Source: a virus. From it: a DNA stretch of 38,937 nt. A model generated the notes under the pieces. That model ran no database searches. It saw only the letters and a program-made list of their open reading frames with translations, and was not told the DNA's origin. The stretch is from positions 1 through 38,937 of IMG/VR virus record IMGVR_UViG_3300045110_000366. The stretch is one strand, 5' to 3'. The position numbers and the translations under genes were made by a program. The stretch's first letter is position 1, and every line of letters begins with the position of its first letter. Shown one piece after another: positions 20,473 through 29,413 of the stretch.

Positions 20473-21304
20473 GGCTTGGCGCGAAGCGCTCGGCGAGGTG
20501 CTCGACACCGAGCGCCGGCAATGGCAGCGCGAGCGCGCCCTGATCGAGGCGCAGGCGCAGGCGTCGATCGCCGAGCTGCGTGCCGGTGTTGCCGAGCTCC
20601 GCGGCGAGGTTGCGCGCATGGTCGCCGACAGGCTGTCGGCGGTGCGTGACGGCGATCCCGGTGCCCCTGGCGACCAAGGTCCTCCCGGTACAGCAGGGGC
20701 GCCGGGTCCGCCCGGTGAATGCGGTGCCACGGGCCCACAGGGGCCCGCCGGTGCGCCCGGCGAGCCGGGGCTGCCTGGACCCAAAGGCGAGCCTGGAACG
20801 CTCCCAGCGGCGCGGGAATGGGCGCCGGACGCCGTCCATTACGCGGGCGTTGTGGTGACCCATGGCGGCGGCACCTACCAGGCCAGCCGTGATACCGGGC
20901 AGGCGCCGGGCCATGCCGATTGGGTTTGCCTGGCGACCCCTGGCCGCGATGCAGTGTTGCCGACGGTGCGCGGCACCTGGAGTGAAGCCGAGACCTATGC
21001 GGCACTCGACATCGTCGCGTTCGGCGGCTCGAGTTTCATCGCGCGGCGCGTGGCGCCTGGCCCTTGCCCAGGCGAGGGCTGGCAGTTGATCGCGTCCGCC
21101 GGCCGGCAGGGCACTAAGGGACCGCCGGGCGATCGCGGCGAACCGGGCGCGCGCGGCCTGCCGGGGGCTTCTGCGCCAACGATCATCGGCTGGACGATCG
21201 ATCGCAAAGCGTATGCCGCGATCCCGATCCTGTCCGACAAGAGCGAAGCGCCGCCGCTCGAGCTGCGCAGCCTGTTCGAGCAGTTCCAGGACGAGGCGCG
21301 CTGA
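20402..21304 (+). CDS. Collagen-like (Gly-X-Y) virion protein
   Basis: 300 residues. Residues 1-80 are a coiled-coil trimerisation-type region ([20 protein letters not shown], then [20 protein letters not shown]). Sixteen G-X-Y triplets follow ([16 protein letters not shown] and on), then a globular domain with a carbohydrate-binding-like [20 protein letters not shown] plus GHADWVCL. A second G-X-Y block of eight triplets comes next, and a C-terminal domain. This suits a trimeric head or connector fibre. It starts inside the portal gene in another frame, a long overlap that ties its expression to the portal. Confidence 0.85.
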   Translation: MTTLHERSEPFLPVPTDAADCLLEAWREALGEVLDTERRQWQRERALIEAQAQASIAELRAGVAELRGEVARMVADRLSAVRDGDPGAPGDQGPPGTAGAPGPPGECGATGPQGPAGAPGEPGLPGPKGEPGTLPAAREWAPDAVHYAGVVVTHGGGTYQASRDTGQAPGHADWVCLATPGRDAVLPTVRGTWSEAETYAALDIVAFGGSSFIARRVAPGPCPGEGWQLIASAGRQGTKGPPGDRGEPGARGLPGASAPTIIGWTIDRKAYAAIPILSDKSEAPPLELRSLFEQFQDEAR

Positions 21305-21963
21305 TGAAGCTACCGCATTTCTCCGTCGTGACTCCCGCGACCGATCTCACGCTGTTGACGCCGGAGGAATTGCGCGTCGCCGCCGGCCTCGACCGCGCCG
21401 ACGCCAGCCAGGACGAGACGCTGGCGGAATACGAGGCGGAAGTCGCCGCCGAGATTGCTTCGGACTGCGCGATCGCGAGTGACGGCGTCAACCCGCCGAC
21501 GCTCCGGTCGGAAGAGGTCGCCGATGTGTTTCGTCTCGGGTGTCCGCTCGTGGCGCTCTACCTGTCGCGCCGCCATGTATCGGAGATCGCCTCGATCGTC
21601 GAGAACGGCATCGCCTTGGACAAGCCGGATTGGCGGCTGGTCGCGGAGACGGGAAAGCTCGTGCGCCTGATCAACGATGCCGATGCCTGCTGGTCGGCGG
21701 CCAAGGTCGAGGTTGCCTACACCGCCGGTTTCGACATTGTGCCCAATGACCTGAAGTCCGAAGCGAAGTCGCGCATCAGGATCAAGGTCTCGGAGAATGC
21801 GCGCGATCCGCTGGCGCGGAGAATTCGCACCGATATCCCGGACGTGGAGGCCCGCGAGATCGACTATCAGGTCGGCGGGCTGTCGCGATTGATGGCCGAA
21901 GGCTTGGCGCCCGAGAGCGAGCGGCGGCTGCGGCGGTTCATGACACAGAGCATGGTTGGCTGA
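21304..21963 (+). CDS. Head-tail connector protein (HK97 gp6-like)
   Basis: 219 residues; LTLLTPEELRVAAGLD..DA, then a helical ring-forming part with EVADVFRLGCPLVALYLSRR and YTAGFDIVPNDLKSEAKSRI, typical of connector adaptors. Position after the portal agrees. It starts one base into the previous stop (TGATG). Confidence 0.8.
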   Translation: MKLPHFSVVTPATDLTLLTPEELRVAAGLDRADASQDETLAEYEAEVAAEIASDCAIASDGVNPPTLRSEEVADVFRLGCPLVALYLSRRHVSEIASIVENGIALDKPDWRLVAETGKLVRLINDADACWSAAKVEVAYTAGFDIVPNDLKSEAKSRIRIKVSENARDPLARRIRTDIPDVEAREIDYQVGGLSRLMAEGLAPESERRLRRFMTQSMVG

Positions 21964-21965
21964 CG

Positions 21966-22238
21966 ATGGCAAAGCAGCGTCTCGGGCGTCCCCCCAAGAA
22001 GGCGCTGAAGGGGGAGATAACGCAGATCGGGGTGCGCGTGACCGGCAAGACCAAGGCGCGGCTACTCAAGGCGATGAACGAGAGCGGCCGTACGATTTCT
22101 CGCGAGGTTGAGCATCTGATCGAGAAGGCATTCATTTACGACGACTTCGTTGCTGCGCAAAGCGTCGCCGCACAAAACGGGACGCTTGCGAGACTGGATC
22201 GCAACCTCGCGGAGCTGGAGTTCTTATGGGCGAGCTGA
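21966..22238 (+). CDS. Ribbon-helix-helix DNA-binding protein, 90 aa
   Basis: LGRPPKKALKGEITQIGVRV is a basic N-terminus and beta strand. TGKTKARLLKAMNESGRTIS and REVEHLIEKAF form the two helices of an Arc/CopG-type RHH protein. A C-terminal helix follows. Such a regulator inside the head-tail block is unexpected. Its end overlaps the next gene by 13 bases, so it is cotranscribed late. Confidence 0.75.
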   Translation: MAKQRLGRPPKKALKGEITQIGVRVTGKTKARLLKAMNESGRTISREVEHLIEKAFIYDDFVAAQSVAAQNGTLARLDRNLAELEFLWAS

Positions 22239-22585
22239 CGGCAGCGCAAGCCACCGCCGACTGGGAAGCCGCGCTCGACCGGGTCGGCGAGACGGTCGAG
22301 ATCGGGCGCCAGACCGGGACCGATCCGAACAACGTCTTGCGGGTGCAATGCCGCGCCCGCGTGAAAGGCAACCGGCCGCAGATACTGGCGGGCGACGTCC
22401 AGCAAGGCGAGGTTCTTGTCCTCGCGTTCTATCCCGACATCGTCGCCAACGGGTTCCCGGTGCCGGTGCGCGCCAGCGACCACGTCGTCATCCGCGGGAA
22501 GCGGCAAAAGATCAATTCGATCGACAACAATACCGGCCGCATCGGCACGACCCAGATTTTCGTCAAGATCGGAGCGATGGGTTGA
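22226..22585 (+). CDS. Head-closure / head-tail joining protein
   Basis: 119 residues of beta-barrel type (DWEAALDRVGETVEIGRQTG, GDVQQGEVLVLAFYPDIVAN, PVPVRASDHVVIRGKRQKIN, TTQIFVKIG). Gene order (connector, closure, terminator) agrees with HK97 gp7 and lambda FII equivalents. Specific family by position and fold pattern. Confidence 0.7.
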   Translation: MGELTAAQATADWEAALDRVGETVEIGRQTGTDPNNVLRVQCRARVKGNRPQILAGDVQQGEVLVLAFYPDIVANGFPVPVRASDHVVIRGKRQKINSIDNNTGRIGTTQIFVKIGAMG

Positions 22586-23046
22586 CCACCGTCACTCAGG
22601 CGCGCCAGGCGCTGCGCACGCGGCTCGAAAGCGGCAGCATCGTCGACGCGGCCAGCAACCCGGTTCCGCTGCGCTGGCAGTTCGAGCGCGAGACCGGTCT
22701 GCCCGACGAGCCGTCGGCGTTCGTCTATACCGAGTTCCTGGTCGAAAGCGCCGAGTTCATGGAGCACGGGCGCGGGCGCGGGTACAACCGCTTTCGCAAC
22801 TTCGCGCGCGCCGTCTCTTGGGTCTTCGTCCCGCAGGACACCGGCCTGACCGAGGCCGAGCTGATCGGCAACCAGATCGCTGACCTGCTGCGCAGCTACA
22901 AGGACACGGCCATTACCTGCGAGCAGGCCGAAGTCTTCCCTGGCGGCGATGGCGCCAGCCTGGTGCCGCCCGGCCTGTCGTCCGAGGTCGGCAACTACGC
23001 GTGGGCTACCTGCGAAACCCAATTGTTTTTCGACCTGATCGGCTGA
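22582..23046 (+). CDS. Tail terminator protein (DUF4128-like)
   Basis: Starts with TTG at 22582, which overlaps the previous stop and has GGAG seven bases upstream. The product begins TTVTQARQALRTRLESGSIV. The upstream in-frame ATGs lie inside other genes. 154 residues with QFERETGLPDEPSAFVYTEF, RVSW-type strand (NFARAVSWVFVP), a central helix (AELIGNQIADLLRSYKDTAI) and a final PPGLSSEVGNYAWATCETQL. Tail terminators form the ring that ends the tail tube; position directly before the tube gene supports this. Confidence 0.75.
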   Translation: MTTVTQARQALRTRLESGSIVDAASNPVPLRWQFERETGLPDEPSAFVYTEFLVESAEFMEHGRGRGYNRFRNFARAVSWVFVPQDTGLTEAELIGNQIADLLRSYKDTAITCEQAEVFPGGDGASLVPPGLSSEVGNYAWATCETQLFFDLIG

Positions 23047-23066
23047 ACCCTCGAGGAGATAAACCC

Positions 23067-24326
23067 ATGCCCGTCGTCGCCGAAACCAAAGCCGAACGGC
23101 TTTCCTACAAGCTCTATGCCGACCCGCTCATTCAGTCGCAGACCGTGCCGGACCCGCTGACCGATCCGGGCACCAGTGCGGGGCAGGTCTTGCGCTACCT
23201 CTCGCATGACCTGCAATTGACCAAGGATCAGTACCGGCCGACCGAGATGCGGCAGGACCGGCAGCGGCCGATGGGTAGCGACGGCTCGCGCACGATCGCC
23301 GGCACGATCAAGGGTTATCTCAGCGCCGGGACGCAGCAGGACTTGTTCGCCGCCATCATGCGCAACACCTGGACCGACGCCGCCACCGCCAGCAATGCTG
23401 AGCTGACCTCGGTCGCGTTCTCGAAATCGGCCAAGACGATTACCTTCGGCGGCGGCGACCCGGTTGCGGAAGGGCTCGGAGCCGGGCAGACGATCCACGT
23501 TACCGGCATCACCGGCCTCAATCTCAATCAGCGATTCTCGATCGTCGGCTTCGGCGGGACCGGCAATCGCACCGTGAACGTGTTCCCGGCGCCGGCCGAG
23601 GACCTCGCCGCGGCGACGACGTTTGGTGTCAGCACGGTCGGCAAGACGATCGTCAACCCGAATGCGACGCTCGACTTCGTCAATTACAAGATTGCGATCG
23701 AAATCTACAATCCGGAAACGGACCTGGCGCGGCTCTACACCGAATGCCGCGTCGGCAGCATGGATCTCGACATTCCGGTAAATGACAACCCGAAGCTGGA
23801 CTTCGGCGTCATGGGCCGCGGCCGGCATCTCTACAAGACGACCGCGGCGCCGTTCTTCACCGCGCCGGCCGACGAGACCTCATCCGACATCCCGACCGCC
23901 ATGGATGGGCTGCTGATCTTCAACGGCGCACCGTTCGGCGTCGCCACCAGCGTCAAGATCTCGGTCAAGCTGAACCCGCAGCCGGCCAAGGTCATCAACC
24001 CGCAAGGCCTGGTCGCGGCGATCTTCCTCGACGATTTCGTCTGTGACGGCACGTTCGCCGCCTATGTCGACGACTCGCTGCTGTTTGATCTGCATGCCGA
24101 CAACACCGAGTTTGGGCTGTTGATCTACATGCCGGCGCAGCCGAGCCAGGTGGCGACGCCGGCGAATACATTCTACCTGCCGCGCATCCGTATCCTCACC
24201 TTGCAGGAGCAGGACAGCGCCGGCGGCAAGATGGTCAACTGCACATTCGAGGCGGCGCGCTATTTCGGCACGGCGGCCGGCGTGCCGTCGACGACCCTGC
24301 AGATCAGCGACACCAACGCGGTTTAG
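23067..24326 (+). CDS. Major tail tube protein
   Basis: 419 residues from the ATG at 23067 with GAGGAG upstream. N-terminus PVVAETKAERLSYKLYADPL, then TIAGTIKGYLSAGTQQDLFA, GLGAGQTIHVTGITGLNLNQ (an inserted Ig-like or beta-sandwich segment), and tube repeats STVGKTIVNPNATLDFVNYK, FGVMGRGRHLYKTT, AAIFLDDFVCDG. The layout is that of the phage tail-tube family and the position, before the chaperones and tape measure, agrees. Length is larger than lambda gpV because of the extra domain. Confidence 0.85.
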   Translation: MPVVAETKAERLSYKLYADPLIQSQTVPDPLTDPGTSAGQVLRYLSHDLQLTKDQYRPTEMRQDRQRPMGSDGSRTIAGTIKGYLSAGTQQDLFAAIMRNTWTDAATASNAELTSVAFSKSAKTITFGGGDPVAEGLGAGQTIHVTGITGLNLNQRFSIVGFGGTGNRTVNVFPAPAEDLAAATTFGVSTVGKTIVNPNATLDFVNYKIAIEIYNPETDLARLYTECRVGSMDLDIPVNDNPKLDFGVMGRGRHLYKTTAAPFFTAPADETSSDIPTAMDGLLIFNGAPFGVATSVKISVKLNPQPAKVINPQGLVAAIFLDDFVCDGTFAAYVDDSLLFDLHADNTEFGLLIYMPAQPSQVATPANTFYLPRIRILTLQEQDSAGGKMVNCTFEAARYFGTAAGVPSTTLQISDTNAV

Positions 24327-24339
24327 GAGTTGCAAAAAA

Positions 24340-24816
24340 ATGCCTTCAAAATTTGCCGCGCTGGCGGCTGACGTTACGGCGCCTTATCGCGTCGAGTTGC
24401 GCGATCCCCGAACCGACCTGGTGCTGCGCAATGGCGACGGCAGTGTCGCCTATATCGACGTGCTCTCGACCGATTGCGAACGCGCGCGCGAATTCGAGAA
24501 GGGCAAGCGCAAGGATTTGCGACAGAAGATCATGCGATCGAGAACCGGGGCCATCGATGCCTCCGATCAGATCGAGGACAATATCGCGCTGCTCGCGCTG
24601 CTGACGGTCGGCTGGCATCTGGTTGATCTGCGCGGCGAGGTCATCGATCTTCCATGCACGCCGGAAAATGCCGCCGAGCTCTACAGCGAGCCGGGGCTGG
24701 CATACGTTTTCAACGCGGTCTGGTTTGCGGCTAACAGTGTCGCAAATTTTTTGCCGGCCGGGTCGCCGACCTCGTCCGTTACGGGGAATGGGCGTTTGCA
24801 AACCAGCGCCGACTGA
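24340..24816 (+). CDS. Tail assembly chaperone (gpG-like)
   Basis: 158 residues. N-terminal beta part (PYRVELRDPRTDLVLRNGDG), basic helix (CEREFEKGKRKDLRQ-type) and a C-terminal helical end (LAYVFNAVWFAANSVANFLP). It lies between tube and tape measure. It carries the slippery site at 24744-24750, from which a longer frameshift product arises (see next entry). Chaperones of this type coat the tape measure during tail assembly. Confidence 0.8.
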   Translation: MPSKFAALAADVTAPYRVELRDPRTDLVLRNGDGSVAYIDVLSTDCERAREFEKGKRKDLRQKIMRSRTGAIDASDQIEDNIALLALLTVGWHLVDLRGEVIDLPCTPENAAELYSEPGLAYVFNAVWFAANSVANFLPAGSPTSSVTGNGRLQTSAD

Positions 24817-25184
24817 ACGACGGCGGCAGCGAGGGCGAGCACCTCGGCGCCGCCGCCGCGACGCTGCGCAAGATCGGCCGCGGCGACAAGGCCAGGGCGA
24901 TCAACGAGGATGGGGCGCCGCCGTTCCCGTTCGAGCTCGAATACCTCTGGTCGACATTCCACGACGTCTCCATGGGCCTCGCCGTGTCTGGCATGGCGGT
25001 GCCGACCATCACCTGGGAAACCCTACAGGCCTACGAGCAGCTCAACGGCCCGCTTGAGCCATGGGAGCGGCGAGCACTGATGCGGCTGTCGAGCGCGCGC
25101 GCATACGTTCTCTCGATCCGGCCGGAACCACCAAAGGACACGCAGCCACATGGGCGTAAGCTTTCGCGCCGATCCAATCGATAG
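24340..25184 (+). CDS. Tail assembly chaperone frameshift product (gpGT-like)
   Basis: A -1 slip at AAATTTT joins residues 1-137 of the chaperone to a 144-residue extension in the overlapping frame. The extension begins FAGRVADLVRYGEWAFANQR and continues as a coherent protein (LSTFHD, ETLQAYEQLNGPLEPWERRA, MRLSSARAYVLSIRPEPP) to a stop at 25182-25184. The total is 281 residues. The extension frame has no usable start of its own and is closed upstream at 24732, so frameshifting is the simplest way to make it. The same arrangement is used by lambda G/GT. Confidence 0.8.
24744..24750 (+). promoter_or_regulatory. -1 ribosomal frameshift slippery site A AAT TTT
   Basis: Perfect X-XXY-YYZ heptamer in the chaperone reading frame (codons AAT TTT). 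The -1 frame downstream is open for 144 codons. GC-rich DNA with few A/T runs makes this heptamer conspicuous. Confidence 0.8.
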
Positions 25185-25806
25185 GATGACCAAGACGCTG
25201 CTCGCCGGACTGGACGAGCAGCGCAAGGCCATGGCCGCGCAGTTTGCGCGCGAGGAGATTGCCAGGGCCGAGGCGGTCAACAAGACGGTAACCGGCGGCG
25301 ACGTCAAATACACCGTCTCAGTCGACGGCCGCGTCGGCGCGTCGCTCGAGAGCGTCAATACCAACGGCGGCTCGATCATCGTGGAATTCAATCTCGGCAC
25401 CGACGTCCTGCGCTGGATTGCGGACAAGCTCAAGCAGCGGTCGCCGTCGCGGAGCGGGCGCTATATCGGCGCGCAGATCATGCTCGCGGATGGGCGCGAG
25501 ACCTCGCCCTACGGGCGAGTGCCGCCGGCCGAGGCCTACATGTTCGTCGACACGGCGCCCTATGCGCCCAAGATCGAAGCCGGCAAGACCAAGTCGGGAC
25601 GCAGCTTTACAATCTCGGCATCGAATGCGCGCGTGTACGATCGCACCGCCAAGGAGGCGCGCAGCCTGTTCAAGGACATTGCGGATATCCAATACGGCTT
25701 CACGTCGCTGGCGCAGGCCTACACGTTCCAGACCCACGGCCGGCGCAGGCGCATTGGCAACAAGCAGCGCACCGCAGGGATCATCGTCAAGATGAAGGGC
25801 CTCTAA
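25150..25806 (+). CDS. Minor tail protein (HK97 gp10-like), 218 aa
   Basis: Overlaps the chaperone extension by 35 bases. Contains GSIIVEFNLGTDVLRWIADK, LKQRSPSRSGRYIGAQIMLA, TSPYGRVPPAEAYMFVDTA, and a basic end. Pattern (Ser/Arg-rich 'RSGR' followed by a strand) and position between chaperones and tape measure agree with phage tail proteins of the gp10 type, which act at the head-proximal end. Assignment is moderate. Confidence 0.6.
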   Translation: MGVSFRADPIDRMTKTLLAGLDEQRKAMAAQFAREEIARAEAVNKTVTGGDVKYTVSVDGRVGASLESVNTNGGSIIVEFNLGTDVLRWIADKLKQRSPSRSGRYIGAQIMLADGRETSPYGRVPPAEAYMFVDTAPYAPKIEAGKTKSGRSFTISASNARVYDRTAKEARSLFKDIADIQYGFTSLAQAYTFQTHGRRRRIGNKQRTAGIIVKMKGL

Positions 25807-25810
25807 GATC

Positions 25811-28765
25811 ATGGCGACGACGCAAGAGGCGATCGCGCGGCTGCGCATGATCTTTGAGACGCAAGGCGCTGATGCGGCCGTTGCCGAGATGAAGAAGCTC
25901 GAGACGGCCGAGACCAGCCTGGGGACGAGCTCGCTCAACCTCGACCGCGCCTTCACCGGGCTGGAACGCCGTTATAGCGAAACCGCGCGCGCCAGCGCCG
26001 AATACGAACGGGCGATGCGGACGCTCAACGCCGCGGTCGCGCAGAATCCGGCGCTGGCCGAGCGGGCGGCAGCCGTGCAGCAAACAGTCGCCGCACGCTA
26101 TCAGGCGACCATGCAGGCAGCACGCCAGGCGGGACAGGCGCAGACGGCGTATGGGCAGGTCAGTCAGGCGCTCGAGGCGCAGGCGCAAGGCTTGGCTGCT
26201 TCAACGGGTCTAGTGGGTTCGACGCTTGCGACGCTCGGTAGAGCTGGAACAGTCGCTGCTGTAGGCCTTGGTGCCCTTTATCTCGGCTATCAGAAACTCG
26301 ACGAGGGCGTCACCAAGACCGCGCAATATGCGCGCGACATATCCCATTTCGCGGAGGCGACAGGATTGACGACGTCGCAAGTTCAAGGACTCAACAAAGA
26401 GGCAACCCGGTTCGGCATTTCGACCGAAGAACTGCATGCCGGCCTTCAGCGGTTCACCGCCGGCTTTGAGGAAGTGCGCAGTGGTGGCGGCGCCATGCTC
26501 GACATAATCACCAAGATCGACCCTGCACTCGCCCGACAGGCGGTGGCGGCCGGCAGCGAGACAGAAGCATTGGCCATCGTCGGCGAAGCTCTGCGCCGCG
26601 CGACCAACGAATTCGACCGGGCTCGGCTGGCGCGCGCCGCGTTTGGCCGCGGCGGCTCCGATATTGCGCTGATGGTGAAGGATCTCGACATGGGCGCGGT
26701 AACGGATCGCTATAAGGACCGGGGCCTCTCACAAGCGGTCATTGAGGATCTGAAGAAACTGGAGTCGGAAATCGAGGCGCGCAGCGCCGGTATTTCAAAT
26801 AAAATCTATGGAGCCTTCGGAGTGCCATGGCTTACGGCTAAAAATGATGTCTTGGCTTATCTCGAGGCGGTGCTGAAAATCGGATCGGCATCGGACGCGG
26901 CCAAATCAAAGAGCGGCGGCGCGCTCATGGGCGACACGATTATGGCGTTGCGCGGTGTATCGCCATTGCTTGCATCTATGACCGAGATCGCTCTCGCCAT
27001 TGCCGGCGGTATGACTAAGGTTGACGAGGAAACGAAGAAGGCCGTGACCGATCAGGAACGGCTAGCCGATGCATTCAAGAAAACGGAGGCCACGACCCGG
27101 CAAAGTGCCGCCCCGAGCGCGCAGGGGCAAGTGCAATTTGAGAAGGCGCAAGTCGCGCCCGGCACCTATGACAGGCAGCTAGAGGCCATCAACAGCATCA
27201 AAGCCGCATATCCTGGCCTGGTGGCGCAGGACGCGATCCGCATGTCGCAGCTCGATGACCAGCTTAAAATTGCGCAGGCCATGCCGGGCGCCATGCGGAT
27301 GCAGGCCGAGGAGCAAGCGCGCATCAATCAGCTTCTGCTCGAGGGCAAGGATCTGGAGCTGGCGACGGCGATCGCCGGCAAGGAGCGCGCCGTCGCGCAG
27401 GCACAGATCAACAGCGCGGCCAATCAGACGCTCGCGGGGCTGAAGGATCAGTACGCTGTCGCCAGTGCGGTAACAGGCATCCAGAAAATCGAAGCGCAAG
27501 CGGAGGCGACATATCTTCAACTTAAACGGCAAGGCGTTTCGGAGGCAAAGGCGTCGGCAATTGCCGAACAGCAGCGCGCCAATGCGATCGCACAGGTCAA
27601 TGCAGGCGCGCAAATGCAATTGCTCAATCTGCAAAATCAACATGGCGTCGCAGCGGCGGTGACCGGCGAGGAGAAAATCCGCGCGCAAGAGATCGCGACA
27701 ATCAACTCGCTCCTGATGCAAGGCGTCAGCCTGGAGAACGCAACTGCCGTTGCCGCGCAAGAGCGGGCGAATGCGGAAGCGCAGGTCAATGCGCAAATCC
27801 AGCAGCAGGTCTATAAATTGAATGAAGCGACGCAAGTAATCCGGGCACAGATGAAGGACGGGCTGTCGAGCATTATCGGCATCAACGAAATCAACGTCCG
27901 CGTCCAGCAGGCTTTCAACGACGCTCTTCGCCAGGGGGCCAGTTATGCGGATGCTCTGGCCCTCAAAACGGCGACGCTGAATAATCTCCTGGCGCAGCGG
28001 GATATGCAAAGAATGCAGGCGCAAATACAGCAGCAGAAGCAGGCCGAGCAGGAGCAGACGCAGTTGGACGCGCAGGCTGCGCAGGCACTAAAGGCAGAAT
28101 CCATCCGCATGTCTGGGTTAGAGGCAGAGCTCCAGGCGCTCCATGAGGCCGCCAAAGCAGGATCGGCGCTTGCGCAGGCTTTTTTGTCCCAGGCGACAAC
28201 CGTGTCGGCGCTGGTGCGGAACAGGGACTTGCCCCAGATCGTGGCAATGGCTCAACAAGAGGCATCGCTTGTACCGCCGCGGCAGCAGGCCGAGCAGCAG
28301 CTTCTCTCATTGCAGAACCAATATCGCCTCGGCGCCGCCGCCACACCGCAGGAGAAGGCGCAAATCCAGGCGCAGATCACCTATGAGGATCTGATCAAAC
28401 AAGGCGTGCAATCCGATCTGGCGCATAAGGTCGCCAATCAGGAATTGGCGAATGCGATGCAGGATCTGGCGAAGTCGGTTGACGCCAACACCACTGCGCT
28501 GCAAGACCAGCTCGACCCGATCTATACCGAAGGCAGGGCGGCACTGCGGATCGGCTATTACGGTGAGGGTTCGGGCGGCACCATGCGCACCGTTACCGGG
28601 ACCGGGTACGCCAACGCGCCGGCCAACGAGAATGCACAAGCTGCCAACGGTAATCTGATCGTCATCAACAACAATTTCCCGGCCGGTGCAGTCATGGGTG
28701 ACCGGCGCACGCAATCCCAGGCAGCGAATGCCTATGGGCGCGCGATCGCAGCAACCGGCAAATAA
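25811..28765 (+). CDS. Tail tape measure protein
   Basis: 984 residues. N-terminal coiled coil (MATTQEAIARLRMIFETQGA), a hydrophobic membrane-crossing segment (LGRAGTVAAVGLGALYLGYQ, residues about 137-160), a globular block (ISHFAEATGLTTSQVQGLNK, LHAGLQRFTAGFEEV), then a long helical part made of repeats of about 62 residues and Gln/Ala-rich linkers. The C-terminal end (TGTGYANAPANENAQAANGN, LIVINNNFPAGAVMG) is beta-type. It sets tail length and probably enters the cell during ejection. Repeats suggest that length was changed by tandem duplication. Confidence 0.95.
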   Translation: MATTQEAIARLRMIFETQGADAAVAEMKKLETAETSLGTSSLNLDRAFTGLERRYSETARASAEYERAMRTLNAAVAQNPALAERAAAVQQTVAARYQATMQAARQAGQAQTAYGQVSQALEAQAQGLAASTGLVGSTLATLGRAGTVAAVGLGALYLGYQKLDEGVTKTAQYARDISHFAEATGLTTSQVQGLNKEATRFGISTEELHAGLQRFTAGFEEVRSGGGAMLDIITKIDPALARQAVAAGSETEALAIVGEALRRATNEFDRARLARAAFGRGGSDIALMVKDLDMGAVTDRYKDRGLSQAVIEDLKKLESEIEARSAGISNKIYGAFGVPWLTAKNDVLAYLEAVLKIGSASDAAKSKSGGALMGDTIMALRGVSPLLASMTEIALAIAGGMTKVDEETKKAVTDQERLADAFKKTEATTRQSAAPSAQGQVQFEKAQVAPGTYDRQLEAINSIKAAYPGLVAQDAIRMSQLDDQLKIAQAMPGAMRMQAEEQARINQLLLEGKDLELATAIAGKERAVAQAQINSAANQTLAGLKDQYAVASAVTGIQKIEAQAEATYLQLKRQGVSEAKASAIAEQQRANAIAQVNAGAQMQLLNLQNQHGVAAAVTGEEKIRAQEIATINSLLMQGVSLENATAVAAQERANAEAQVNAQIQQQVYKLNEATQVIRAQMKDGLSSIIGINEINVRVQQAFNDALRQGASYADALALKTATLNNLLAQRDMQRMQAQIQQQKQAEQEQTQLDAQAAQALKAESIRMSGLEAELQALHEAAKAGSALAQAFLSQATTVSALVRNRDLPQIVAMAQQEASLVPPRQQAEQQLLSLQNQYRLGAAATPQEKAQIQAQITYEDLIKQGVQSDLAHKVANQELANAMQDLAKSVDANTTALQDQLDPIYTEGRAALRIGYYGEGSGGTMRTVTGTGYANAPANENAQAANGNLIVINNNFPAGAVMGDRRTQSQAANAYGRAIAATGK

Positions 28766-28771
28766 AGAAAA

Positions 28772-29413
28772 ATGGCTGCCGAGAATGTTATCCTTGACCA
28801 GACGGGATGCCTGAAGTCGCTGGTGCGCCGGTTGACCGACGACGCGATCATCCAAACCGGCGATACTTTGCTGGAACGCAGGATCAAGCGCGCGCCGCTC
28901 GCGCGGCGGGTCTGGTCGGCAAGCTGGGTTACCGAGCAGGTTCCATTCGTCGAACTGCTGTTTGAGATTTTCGGTACGCATACGAGCTTCTTGCTGCGGC
29001 CCAATCGTGCCGATGACTACACCGAGACGGACCAGCCGTTGCGCAATACCGTCACCGGCGCGCCGATCGGTGATGGTGCCACAGTGACGTTCCAGCTTGA
29101 GATTACCCGGTCTCTCGGCAGCAAGACTGCCTCCAAGAAGGTCATGCATCCGCGGTCGCCGATGCTCGAGCTGCGGCTCAATACGACGCCGAAGGTCGAG
29201 GGTGTGGATTATACGGTCGATTACGGGACCGGGATTGTCACCTTTGCCAGCGCCCCGAGCGCATCGGAGGTCCCGAATGCTGATTTTTTATATGATACGC
29301 CGGTGCGGTGGCTGTCCGATCACGTCGAGACGAATATTACACAGGCGTTTTCGGAGTTTGAAGTCCAGCAGGAAATCAACAGGGCCGACCTGATCGAGGT
29401 TTTCGACGAATGA
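28772..29413 (+). CDS. DUF2460 distal tail protein (GTA gp12-like)
   Basis: 213 residues; RRIKRAPLARRVWSASWVTE, VELLFEIFGTHTSFLLRPNR, then TPKVEGVDYTVDYGTGIVTF and AFSEFEVQQEINRADLIEVF. This matches the DUF2460/TIGR02217 family of tail-end proteins shared by phages and the alphaproteobacterial gene transfer agent. It caps the tail tube and carries the hub. The end overlaps the next gene by ATGA. Confidence 0.85.
   Translation: MAAENVILDQTGCLKSLVRRLTDDAIIQTGDTLLERRIKRAPLARRVWSASWVTEQVPFVELLFEIFGTHTSFLLRPNRADDYTETDQPLRNTVTGAPIGDGATVTFQLEITRSLGSKTASKKVMHPRSPMLELRLNTTPKVEGVDYTVDYGTGIVTFASAPSASEVPNADFLYDTPVRWLSDHVETNITQAFSEFEVQQEINRADLIEVFDE

Noticed and set aside
19492-20784. 430-codon minus-strand frame over portal and collagen-like gene, with Gly-Pro-rich start
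   Set aside because: The Gly-Pro pattern is the complement of the Gly-X-Y repeats (GGN/CCN). The plus-strand portal is certain.
22150-22581. Upstream extension of the tail terminator frame
   Set aside because: Arg-rich, overlaps two real genes; the TTG start at 22582 has a ribosome site and gives the family length.
22226-22585. Frameshift between RHH gene and head-closure gene
   Set aside because: Both have complete products; the 13-base overlap is an ordinary coupled start.
27179-28024. 281-codon minus-strand frame over the tape measure gene
   Set aside because: Leu/Arg/Asp-rich complement of Gln/Ala repeats; no ribosome site or family likeness.
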